Positions 1 to 5,756 of a DNA stretch of 6,776 bases are shown piece after piece. The stretch spans positions 1 to 6,776 of the forward strand of contig JAADFA010000062.1 in the NCBI GenBank assembly GCA_013153135.1. The letters run 5' to 3'. The notes beneath the pieces were generated by a model. The model saw nothing but the letters and a program-made list of their open reading frames with translations, did not search any database and had not been told where the DNA came from. The stretch comes from Chloroflexota bacterium. GTDB lineage: Bacteria; Chloroflexota; Anaerolineae; Anaerolineales; DRMV01. Numbering within the stretch: the first letter of the stretch is position 1; every line of letters begins with the position of its first letter. The position numbers and the translations under genes were made by a program.

Positions 1-205
1 TCCTTGCTATCCGCTCCCCGCTTCCCAGCCGACTGCCGACTTCCAACTACTAACCTCCTTCTTGCTCCTTGCTATCCGCTCCCTGCTGTGGCGCACTGCC
101 GTGCGTCCCTACGGCCGACTACCGACTACCGACTGTCGACTACCGACTACCGACTCTCTATCGCCAACCACTAACCTCTAACCTCCAACTTCAAACCTCC
201 AACTT
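1..205. repeat. Degenerate heptanucleotide repeat region, two ordered iterations
   Basis: This gene-free stretch can be read almost entirely as 7-nt units. From 1 to 56 there are eight heptads: TCCTTGC, TATCCGC, TCCCCGC, TTCCCAG, CCGACTG, CCGACTT, CCAACTA, CTAACCT. After a 9-nt joint (57-65) the series restarts at 66 with TCCTTGC, TATCCGC, TCCCTGC and stays in one register to 205. Six CCGACTA-type units run tandemly at 115-156, then CCAACCA, CTAACCT, CTAACCT, CCAACTT, CAAACCT, CCAACTT at 164-205. The first 18 nt recur exactly at 66-83. The + strand is pyrimidine-rich and nearly G-free at 164-205. It resembles in style the heptanucleotide short tandem repeats described in cyanobacteria; that is an analogy, not an identification. 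No ORF, tRNA or clear promoter was seen here, and 206-296 holds only the leader of the next gene. Confidence 0.85.
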
Positions 206-296
206 TGTACTGCCGGTCACCTAACTCTGAGTACACGACCATGCGTCCTTACAGCGCCAACTGTCGACGAACTCGCCAGTTACCACGGAGGTTCTC

Positions 297-1355
297 ATGG
301 CCCAACGGCACCCCGGGTTTGTCCCGGCTGTTGTGTTGACCCGCGGCGATTTGCTCGAGAATGTGCACATGGCCGCGGTCGCGGTAGTAGACGCAACAGG
401 CAGGTTGCTCGCCTCGTGGGGCGACCCGATGATGCCCGTGTTTATGCGCTCGTCCGCGAAGCCGTTTCAAGCCCTGCCCTTTGTAGTGGAAGGCGGTCCT
501 GATGTCCTGGGCTGGACCGATGAACACCTCGCGGTGATGGTCTCATCCCACGACGGGAGTCCTAAGCACACTCAGCTCGTGCGCGAGATGTTGGCCTCGG
601 TGGGTCTGGATGTGTCCGCGCTCCAGTGTGGCGTTCATCCCCCTTTGGACCCAAAGACAGCTCAAGCTTTAGCTTGCCAGGGGCAGGATCCCTCGCCCTT
701 GCATCACACCTGCTCGGGCAAGCACGCGGGGTTCTTGGCCCGGGCCCGACACCATGGATGGGATATAACCACATACCTTAACCCCGAACACCCGGTGCAG
801 CAGGCCGCGCGCGAAGCCCTCGCGCTCCTGAGCCAATGGCCAGCCGAGCGCATTTACATGGGTATCGATGGCTGCAGCGCGCCAAATTTCGCGCTGCCCT
901 TGTACCACGCGGCATGGGCCTGGGCGCGCCTGGTCGACCCGGCGGATTTGTCGCCTGCCTGGGGCCGGGCTGCGATGCGCATCACCCGGGCCATGGTTGC
1001 CCATCCCGAACTGGTGGCCGGCCCGGAACGGTTTGATACACGTGTGATGCGCGCGACCAATGGACGCGTGATCGCCAAAGGCGGTGCCGCTGGGTATCAA
1101 GCCTTGGGTGTGCGTGCCGGGCATTGGCCTGGAATGTCGCGCGGGGTTGGCGTGGTAATCAAAATCGCCGACCCTGACCGAGGGCAGCTGGCTCGCGGGG
1201 CCATCGTCCTGGCCCTGTTGCGGGCTGTTGGCTTTGATCTGTCCCCCGATACCCTGGCCCCTTGGTGGCCCGAAGCGCCCATCACGAATTACCGCGGTAA
1301 AGTAGTAGGCCAACGTCGCACCTTGATCCCTGAGGAGCCCACACGGCTGGTATAA
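297..1355 (+). CDS. L-asparaginase, type II (Rhizobium etli ReAV-like)
   Basis: This 352-residue protein belongs to the Asparaginase_II family (PF06089), which hydrolyses L-asparagine to aspartate and ammonia. It has no signal peptide, so a cytoplasmic catabolic role is likely. Family blocks appear in order: RSSAKPFQALP (51-61), SSHDGSPKH (82-90), HTCSGKHAGF (136-145), GIDGCSAPNFALP (188-200), HPELVAGPERFDT (235-247) and AKGGAAG (259-265). From what is known of the R. etli enzyme, two Ser-Lys pairs and a Cys-Lys-Cys zinc site are expected. S52 and K55 (SxxK), S83, K260, and C138, K141 and C192 fit those positions with near-constant spacing, so the active site looks complete. The ATG at 297 is preceded by GGAGG at 287-291 with a 5-nt gap, which fixes the start. 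No strong promoter was recognised upstream. The stop codon TAA sits inside the -10 element of the next gene. Confidence 0.93.
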   Translation: MAQRHPGFVPAVVLTRGDLLENVHMAAVAVVDATGRLLASWGDPMMPVFMRSSAKPFQALPFVVEGGPDVLGWTDEHLAVMVSSHDGSPKHTQLVREMLASVGLDVSALQCGVHPPLDPKTAQALACQGQDPSPLHHTCSGKHAGFLARARHHGWDITTYLNPEHPVQQAAREALALLSQWPAERIYMGIDGCSAPNFALPLYHAAWAWARLVDPADLSPAWGRAAMRITRAMVAHPELVAGPERFDTRVMRATNGRVIAKGGAAGYQALGVRAGHWPGMSRGVGVVIKIADPDRGQLARGAIVLALLRAVGFDLSPDTLAPWWPEAPITNYRGKVVGQRRTLIPEEPTRLV

Positions 1356-1356
1356 T
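1348..1356 (+). promoter_or_regulatory. Extended -10 promoter for the DsbA-like gene
   Basis: The sequence TGGTATAAT is a perfect match to the extended -10 consensus TGnTATAAT. Its TATAAT (1351-1356) contains the asparaginase stop codon. No -35 hexamer lies at 16-18 nt; the nearest candidate, TTGATC at 1323-1328, is 22 nt away. Lack of a -35 is tolerated by extended -10 promoters. The transcription start would fall near 1362-1364, giving a leader of roughly 40 nt before the ATG at 1402. A near-identical element precedes the DnaD-like gene. Confidence 0.72.
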
Positions 1357-1373
1357 CACCCACCGACATCCAT

Positions 1374-1386
1374 CCTCGACACGAGG
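1374..1386 (+). other. Small hairpin in the leader of the DsbA-like gene
   Basis: CCTCG and CGAGG form a 5-bp stem around an ACA triloop. The 3' arm touches the Shine-Dalgarno stretch GGAAGGAG (1386-1393), so the hairpin lies between the predicted transcription start and the ribosome site. There is no T-run after it, so it is not an intrinsic terminator. It may affect transcript stability or initiation, but a stem this short can arise by chance. Confidence 0.3.
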
Positions 1387-1401
1387 GAAGGAGTAGAGAC
1401 A

Positions 1402-2148
1402 ATGGCGAACCGGCAATCCCTGTTGGAGCGGCGACGTCGCGCCCGGCGGCGTAAGCAAATGGCTGTGATCGGCGCCATTGTGGGAGGGGTGCTTGTGATG
1501 GTGGCCGCGATTATCCTCATCCAACAAGCCTCGCGGCCCAAAGTCGATACCAGCGGCATTATTAAGCCCGAGCCCAAGCCGTATTACGAAACCCTGGCCC
1601 ACGGCAACGTGCTGGGCGACCCCGACGCGCCCATCACCATCGTAGAATTTTCCGACTTCCAGTGCCCCCACTGCCAGCACTTCTATCGGGATGTCGAGCC
1701 TAAGCTGATCGAGGCCCTCGTGCTCCCCGGCAAAGCTAAGTTCATGTACCGCTCCATGGGCAAATTCATCGGCGAGGAATCTCTTCTGGCCGCGGAAGCC
1801 TTATACTGCGCAGAAGAGCAGGGTGCCTTCTGGCCGTATCATGATATTCTCTTCTTGAACGCGCCGCAGCATGGCAAGGATACGGGCGCATATTCGATGG
1901 AACGCCTCATCGCCATGGCTGAGGTGCTCGGTCTGGATACCAAGGCTTTCGCACAATGCTTAGAAGAACATCGCTACCGCCAGCGCGCGGAACAGGACAA
2001 ATTGGACGGCTTCACCTACGGCGTGCAAGGGACGCCAACGTTCATTTTCTTGAACGAAAACGGCGAGATGATCTACCGCATTGACGGCGCCGCGGACGTC
2101 GATGCCTTTATCCAGGCCGTGGAGGAACTCACGCAGCAGCAACCGTAA
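1402..2148 (+). CDS. Membrane-anchored DsbA-family thiol:disulfide oxidoreductase
   Basis: This 248-residue protein has an N-terminal basic stretch (residues 9-18, mostly Arg), one hydrophobic segment (about 20-40) and then a DsbA/Thioredoxin_4-type domain (about 65-245). The basic flank predicts an uncleaved anchor with the catalytic domain outside the membrane. The active site is CPHC at 88-91 after the EFSDFQ strand, and the cis-proline loop is T211-P212 in GVQGTPTFIF. The FWPYHD motif (143-148) is typical of this family. Two further cysteines, C136 and C186, sit where many relatives carry a structural disulfide. It probably forms or isomerises disulfides in exported proteins; a redox partner such as VKOR or DsbB is not visible here. 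The ATG at 1402 has GGAAGGAG at 1386-1393, 8 nt upstream. It is followed after 11 nt by the ATPase gene and probably co-transcribed with it. Confidence 0.9.
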   Translation: MANRQSLLERRRRARRRKQMAVIGAIVGGVLVMVAAIILIQQASRPKVDTSGIIKPEPKPYYETLAHGNVLGDPDAPITIVEFSDFQCPHCQHFYRDVEPKLIEALVLPGKAKFMYRSMGKFIGEESLLAAEALYCAEEQGAFWPYHDILFLNAPQHGKDTGAYSMERLIAMAEVLGLDTKAFAQCLEEHRYRQRAEQDKLDGFTYGVQGTPTFIFLNENGEMIYRIDGAADVDAFIQAVEELTQQQP

Positions 2149-2159
2149 CCTCGTGAGCC

Positions 2160-3671
2160 GTGACTGAGGCCATCACCGTCCAAGCCCTTACTGTGCGGTA
2201 TCCCCGCCGTCCAAAGCCGGTGCTCCGAGATGTGAGCTTTACCGTGCCTTCTGGACGGCGGGTTTTGTTATTAGGCCCGTCGGGGTGCGGCAAGTCGACC
2301 CTAGCCCTTACCCTGACCGGCTTGATTCCCCATCACATTTTTGCTCGTGTTTATGGCTCTGTCCGGGTGCTTGGGCACGACCCGCAAGCCCTTGGGCCAG
2401 GGCGCATGGCTGTACACGCGGGGTTGCTTCTGCAGGATCCTGAAGCCAGCTTCGCGACCCTCATCGTCGAGGACGAGGTCGCCTTTGGGCTCGAGAACCT
2501 GGCGATACCGCCCGAAGCCATGCCCCCGCGCATCGAAGCCGCGTTGCGCCAGGTGGACATGTGGACGTATCGCCACCATCCCCTCAATGACCTCTCAGGC
2601 GGGCAAAAGCAACGGGTCGCGTTGGCTGCGCTTCTCGCGATGCATCCCCCAGTGCTTATCCTCGATGAACCCACCGCACTTTTAGATCCTGAGGGAACGC
2701 GCACATTCTTTCGCACCTTGGCCACGCTGCAAGGGCACACCTGGCTGCTCATTGAACATAAAGTTGAGGCCGCGCTGCCCTTGGTCGATGAGGTCATCTT
2801 GTTGAACCAGGACGGCTCCTTGCTTGCGCACGGCGCGCCGGAGCCCACCCTTCGCCGTCATCTGGACGCGGCCCTGGACGCGGGGATTTGGCTCCCGGCC
2901 TATTTAGATCCGCGCGCGTCATGGCGAGCTACGTTCACCACGTCCTTGCGTATCAACCCGCCTGCGGTCCAACTGCGCGGGGTTTCCTTCCGCTATCACC
3001 CCCAAGGACCTTGGATTTTGCGCGATATTGACTTGACGATTCCGCAAGGGGATTTTCTCGCGCTTTTGGGGCCCAATGGCGCGGGCAAGACCACCCTTGC
3101 GCGGCTTATGATCCATTTAGGCCTGCAACCGACCACGGGGCACGTGTTGCTCTTCGGTGACCCGGTCGAGCACCTGCCGCGCGCGGCGATCACCCGCCGT
3201 GCAGGCTTTGTGTTTCAAAACCCTGAGCACCAATTTGTTACCGAGCGCGTATGGGACGAGGTCGCGTATTCGCTGCGAGCCCACGGCTGGCCTGAGGAAC
3301 GCGTCCGGGAGCGAGTGAACGAATTGCTCGAACGATTCGGTCTGGCCGAATGGGCAGATATGAACCCTTTCCGACTCAGCCAAGGGCAAAAGCGCCGCCT
3401 CAGCGTAGCAACTATGCTGGCGCTGGCCCCGCGCTTGCTCATCCTCGACGAGCCTACCTTTGGCCAGAGCCGCAACACCGCGTACGCGCTTATGGACCAT
3501 CTATGGCGCCTCAATCAGGAAGAGGGCGTGACCATTGTGATGATTACCCACAACCAGCGCCTGACCCGGCAATACGCACGACATGTAGCCGTGCTCAAGA
3601 ACGGACACCTAGCCTTCCATGGCACCGTGGATGAGGCTCTAAAACAAGGCTGGCTCAACCCCGCCGCGTGA
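2160..3671 (+). CDS. Fused dual-domain ECF-type ABC transporter ATPase (EcfA-EcfA')
   Basis: Two complete ABC ATPase domains lie in one 503-residue chain. Domain 1 has Walker A GPSGCGKST (39-47), Q-loop Q92, signature LSGGQ (145-149), Walker B ending D169-E170 and switch H200. Domain 2 has Walker A GPNGAGKTT (304-312), Q-loop Q353, signature LSQGQ (406-410), D430-E431 and H464. Both Q-loops follow the energy-coupling-factor pattern (QDPEASF and QNPEHQF), and DEPTFGQ in domain 2 is typical of EcfA proteins. The chain would supply both ATPases of an ECF importer for a vitamin, its precursor or a metal. The usual partners EcfT (transmembrane coupler) and EcfS (substrate binder) are absent from the window, so the substrate is unknown. 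The start is GTG at 2160, 11 nt after the previous stop, with only a weak GTGAG as ribosome site, which suggests translational coupling. Fused chains of this kind are known, for example YkoD-like proteins. Confidence 0.92.
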   Translation: MTEAITVQALTVRYPRRPKPVLRDVSFTVPSGRRVLLLGPSGCGKSTLALTLTGLIPHHIFARVYGSVRVLGHDPQALGPGRMAVHAGLLLQDPEASFATLIVEDEVAFGLENLAIPPEAMPPRIEAALRQVDMWTYRHHPLNDLSGGQKQRVALAALLAMHPPVLILDEPTALLDPEGTRTFFRTLATLQGHTWLLIEHKVEAALPLVDEVILLNQDGSLLAHGAPEPTLRRHLDAALDAGIWLPAYLDPRASWRATFTTSLRINPPAVQLRGVSFRYHPQGPWILRDIDLTIPQGDFLALLGPNGAGKTTLARLMIHLGLQPTTGHVLLFGDPVEHLPRAAITRRAGFVFQNPEHQFVTERVWDEVAYSLRAHGWPEERVRERVNELLERFGLAEWADMNPFRLSQGQKRRLSVATMLALAPRLLILDEPTFGQSRNTAYALMDHLWRLNQEEGVTIVMITHNQRLTRQYARHVAVLKNGHLAFHGTVDEALKQGWLNPAA

Positions 3672-3674
3672 CCC

Positions 3675-3712
3675 AGGCCATGGTATAGTAAACACAACGT
3701 TGGAGGCCATGG
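3675..3712. repeat. Direct repeat AGGCCATGG flanking the promoter and start of the DnaD-like gene
   Basis: AGGCCATGG occurs at 3675-3683 and again at 3704-3712, 29 nt apart. Its core CCATGG is palindromic, so the copies could also pair with each other. The first copy runs into the extended -10 element and the second into the ribosome site, bracketing the predicted transcription start. It could be an operator pair or a leader structure, or chance in a short interval. Confidence 0.4.
3681..3689 (+). promoter_or_regulatory. Extended -10 promoter for the replication operon
   Basis: TGGTATAGT matches the extended -10 consensus with one change in the hexamer (TATAGT at 3684-3689). No -35 hexamer is present at the normal distance, which lies in the end of the ATPase gene. 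The predicted start near 3695-3697 gives a leader of about 20 nt containing TTGGAGG (3700-3706). The spacing to the ATG at 3716 is therefore compact and self-consistent. Confidence 0.65.
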
Positions 3713-3715
3713 GTT

Positions 3716-4411
3716 ATGGGTGAACGTTTTGCCGGATTTTCGCGCGGGCCAACACGCCTGATTCCCATCCCTGAGCCGTTCTTCGCGCAGGTCGTCCCCT
3801 TATTGCACGACCCCCTCGCGCTACAATTGGCCCTCTACATCTTCTGGCGCCTCGCGAGCCAAGAAGGCGAGCCCCGCTATCTTACCTGGACCCTGGTACG
3901 CGACGACCCGTATTGGGCCTTTTTGCCCCAAGCCCAACGGGAGGACGCGCTCCGCGCGGCCCTGGCCCAGCTCGAGGATGTGGGGCTGGTATTACGTACC
4001 ACCGTCACGACGTCCGACCCCGTTGAGATTATCGCGCTCAACAGCCCTAAAGGCCGTGCGTTGATGGATGCCCTCGCGGCTGGGCACTGGCGCCCGCAAC
4101 CCGGCTCGCGGCCCCTTCAGGTATACTTAAACCGCCCGAGCATCTTTCGGGTGTACGAAGAGAACTTCGGCCCCCTTACGCCCCTCATCGCGGACCGTTT
4201 GCGCGCGGCTTTGGAGGCCTATCCGGAAGATTGGATCTATGAGGCCATGGAACAAGCCGTGGCCCAAAATGTACGGCGCTGGCGTTATGTCGAGGCCATC
4301 CTCGAACGCTGGCGCACCGAGGGACGCCATGACCGAACCGATCAAAGACGTGCTCCGGCGGATGATGCCGAACGCTACGACCGGAGCCGATACGCCCAGT
4401 TCTACGAATAA
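3716..4411 (+). CDS. DnaD-domain replication initiation protein
   Basis: This 231-residue protein has the two-part build of DnaD/DnaB-like primosome proteins. The N-terminal part (about 15-125) looks like a winged-helix domain, including a predicted helix around DPLALQLALYIFWRLA (32-47). The C-terminal DnaD domain (about 140-204, PF07261-like) starts at SIFRVYEENFGPLTP and ends with the family motif YxxxIxxxW as Y191, I195 and W199. In Bacillus such proteins remodel DNA at the origin and bring in the helicase loader. Here the next gene is loader-like, which supports that role. Residues 205-231 form a charged, probably disordered tail encoded in the overlap with the next gene. GGAGG at 3702-3706 lies 9 nt before the ATG at 3716; an ATG at 3709 is out of frame and too close to that site. 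It may also act in plasmid or phage replication, but no phage genes are present. Confidence 0.86.
   Translation: MGERFAGFSRGPTRLIPIPEPFFAQVVPLLHDPLALQLALYIFWRLASQEGEPRYLTWTLVRDDPYWAFLPQAQREDALRAALAQLEDVGLVLRTTVTTSDPVEIIALNSPKGRALMDALAAGHWRPQPGSRPLQVYLNRPSIFRVYEENFGPLTPLIADRLRAALEAYPEDWIYEAMEQAVAQNVRRWRYVEAILERWRTEGRHDRTDQRRAPADDAERYDRSRYAQFYE
4319..4323 (+). promoter_or_regulatory. Ribosome site that sets the start of the dual-AAA+ gene
   Basis: GAGGG, followed after 5 nt by ATG at 4329, lies inside the DnaD-like gene. The frame is open upstream to an ATG at 4239, but that one has no comparable site and would add 30 residues encoded within the DnaD-domain coding sequence. The ATG at 4329 is preferred. 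Confidence 0.7.
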
Positions 4412-5732
4412 CCCGCCCTCGCACCCAGGCCCGCACCCAGGCGCGGGGGACCCAAGCTGCCCAATTTGCGGCGGTGTGGGGTTCATCTACCGCGCGGTGC
4501 CCCAAGGTCATCCGGACTTTGGCCGGCTCTTCCCGTGCCAATGCCAGCAAGAACGGGTGCGGCAACGCCTGCGTGAGCGTCTGTACGCATGGAGTCGCTT
4601 GCGCGATTTGCGCCGCATGACGTTCGAGTCCTTTCAGCCTAAAGGGCGTCCAGGCACGCCCGAGCCACAGGCCCAATCGATTGAGGCAGCCTTTCGCGCG
4701 GCCAAGAATTTCGCCCAACAGCCTCAGGGGTGGCTGCTATTGATGGGGCCCTACGGCACGGGTAAGACACACCTGGCCGCAGCCATCGCGAACGCGGCCG
4801 TTAGCCAGGGCATCCCCACGCTGTTTTGGACTGTGCCGGACTTGCTGGACGAATTCCGAAAAGGATTCCGTACGGGCGACTTTGATGAACGCTTTGATAC
4901 CGTGCGTGAGGTCGAACTCTTGATTTTGGATGACCTGGGCGCGCACGCAGCCTCGGCCTGGGCCCAAGAAAAGCTCTTTCAGCTGCTCAACTACCGTTAC
5001 CTCAACCGCTTGCCCACGGTGATTACTACCAACACCGCGCTCGCGGAGATCGACCCACGCTTGCGCTCTCGGTTGAGCGACCCAGACGTGGTTACCCACA
5101 TCACCATCGACGCGCCTGATTATCGTCGCCCCGTGGACGATGCATTTGGTCAGCCGGCTATGTCCCTGCTGCCCGCGTTGCGCGAGCTCACCTTTGACAC
5201 GTTCCGCATTCCTCGCAAGGGCTACGATGCCGAGGCGCGACAGCAGTTGCAAAAAGCTTTGCGAGCGGCCAAGGCCTTCGCTCAAGATCCGCAAGGATGG
5301 CTGGTCTTCCTCGGCCCCTCGGGCCGAGGCAAAACACATTTGGCCGCGGCTATCGGCCACGCATATCAGCGCCTGCACAACGAGACGCCCCTCTTTGTCT
5401 TTGTGCCCGATTTGCTGGATCATTTACGGGCAACTTTTCGACCTGAGAGCCCGGTGACCTACGATCAGCAATTTGAACGTTTGCGCAACGCACCCTTGCT
5501 CATCCTCGATGACCTCGGCCGCCAGGCACCGACCAATTGGGCCCAAGAGAAGCTCCATCAACTGTTTTACCATCGTTATGTCACTCGTCGCCCCACGGTT
5601 ATCACGATGTCCGTGTTGTTGGATGACTTGGACGAGTGGCTGCGAACCCGACTCCTGGACCGTCGGCTCACCCGGGTATTGAGTCTGCACAAAGTCCCCT
5701 CTTATATCGAGATAACCGCTGCGCGAACCTAA
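4329..5732 (+). CDS. Zinc-finger helicase-loader-like protein with two tandem AAA+ (DnaC/DnaI-type) domains
   Basis: The protein has 467 residues from the chosen ATG. Residues 1-42 look disordered. A putative zinc-binding module follows with C44 and C47 (CPICGG), C70 and C72 (PCQC), and H61 nearby. A basic helical stretch (73-96) leads into AAA+ domain 1: Walker A GPYGTGKT (140-147), Walker B LLILDDLG (197-204), sensor-1-like TTN (233-235) and PRLRSRL (243-249) with candidate arginine fingers. After a short linker (267-284) a second module repeats this: GPSGRGKT (329-336), LLILDDLG (390-397), TMS where TTN would be (426-428) and EWLRTRL (436-442). Single-domain DnaC/DnaI/IstB-type ATPases load replicative helicases or assist transposases; no transposase is present, and the DnaD-like neighbour favours helicase loading. 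In DnaI a zinc-binding N-terminal domain contacts the helicase. The gene overlaps the DnaD-like gene by 83 nt. The two-domain fusion is the unusual point; the second domain may be regulatory. Confidence 0.85.
   Translation: MTEPIKDVLRRMMPNATTGADTPSSTNNPPSHPGPHPGAGDPSCPICGGVGFIYRAVPQGHPDFGRLFPCQCQQERVRQRLRERLYAWSRLRDLRRMTFESFQPKGRPGTPEPQAQSIEAAFRAAKNFAQQPQGWLLLMGPYGTGKTHLAAAIANAAVSQGIPTLFWTVPDLLDEFRKGFRTGDFDERFDTVREVELLILDDLGAHAASAWAQEKLFQLLNYRYLNRLPTVITTNTALAEIDPRLRSRLSDPDVVTHITIDAPDYRRPVDDAFGQPAMSLLPALRELTFDTFRIPRKGYDAEARQQLQKALRAAKAFAQDPQGWLVFLGPSGRGKTHLAAAIGHAYQRLHNETPLFVFVPDLLDHLRATFRPESPVTYDQQFERLRNAPLLILDDLGRQAPTNWAQEKLHQLFYHRYVTRRPTVITMSVLLDDLDEWLRTRLLDRRLTRVLSLHKVPSYIEITAART
4420..4442 (+). 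repeat. In-frame 12-nt tandem duplication in the loader linker
   Basis: CGCACCCAGGC occurs at 4420-4430 and 4432-4442, a period of 12 nt (four codons). It encodes the repeated HPG in SHPGPHPG, in the disordered linker just before the zinc-finger cysteines. It looks like a recent slippage event in a segment with little structural constraint. Confidence 0.7.
4611..5714 (+). repeat. Internal duplication giving two AAA+ modules in one gene
   Basis: Residues about 95-266 and 285-462 of the loader-like protein align along their length. Around Walker A (residues 126-153 against 315-342) 21 of 28 positions are identical. Around the WAQEKL helix (211-233 against 404-426) 16 of 23 are identical. Walker A lysines are 189 residues apart, while Walker B, sensor 1 and arginine positions are all 193 apart, so the second module carries a net four-residue insertion between the Walker motifs. 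The LRRMTFESF / LRELTFDTF lead-in before each module is duplicated too. Confidence 0.85.
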
Positions 5733-5756
5733 TTTATCCCCACACAGGAGCCCATC

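Noticed and set aside
98..115. Hairpin GCCGT / ACGGC as an upstream terminator
   Set aside because: The stem is only 5 bp with an 8-nt loop and no T-run follows.
115..156. CRISPR array
   Set aside because: The units are 7 nt with no spacers, far from the repeat-spacer pattern of CRISPR.
206..235. Inverted repeat TGTAC / GTACA as an operator before the asparaginase gene
   Set aside because: It is only 5 bp per arm with a 20-nt spacer, expected by chance, and no promoter was found next to it.
669..1313. Long open frame on the minus strand within the asparaginase gene
   Set aside because: It is antisense to a gene with clear family motifs, has no recognisable domain, and such frames are common opposite GC-rich genes.
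3709..3723. Four-codon reading frame MGYG as a leader peptide
   Set aside because: Its ATG is only 2 nt from the ribosome site, whereas the ATG at 3716 has suitable spacing; most likely a by-product of the repeat.
4239..4328. Upstream extension of the loader-like gene to an ATG at 4239
   Set aside because: It has no good ribosome site and would overlap folded DnaD-domain codons; the ATG at 4329 has GAGGG at 5 nt.
4737..5423. Long minus-strand open frame opposite the loader-like gene
   Set aside because: It lacks domain motifs and its coding partner on the + strand explains the codon structure.
4329..5732. IstB-type transposition helper
   Set aside because: DnaC-like ATPases can be IstB, but no IstA transposase, inverted repeats or target duplication are seen, and a DnaD-like gene is adjacent.
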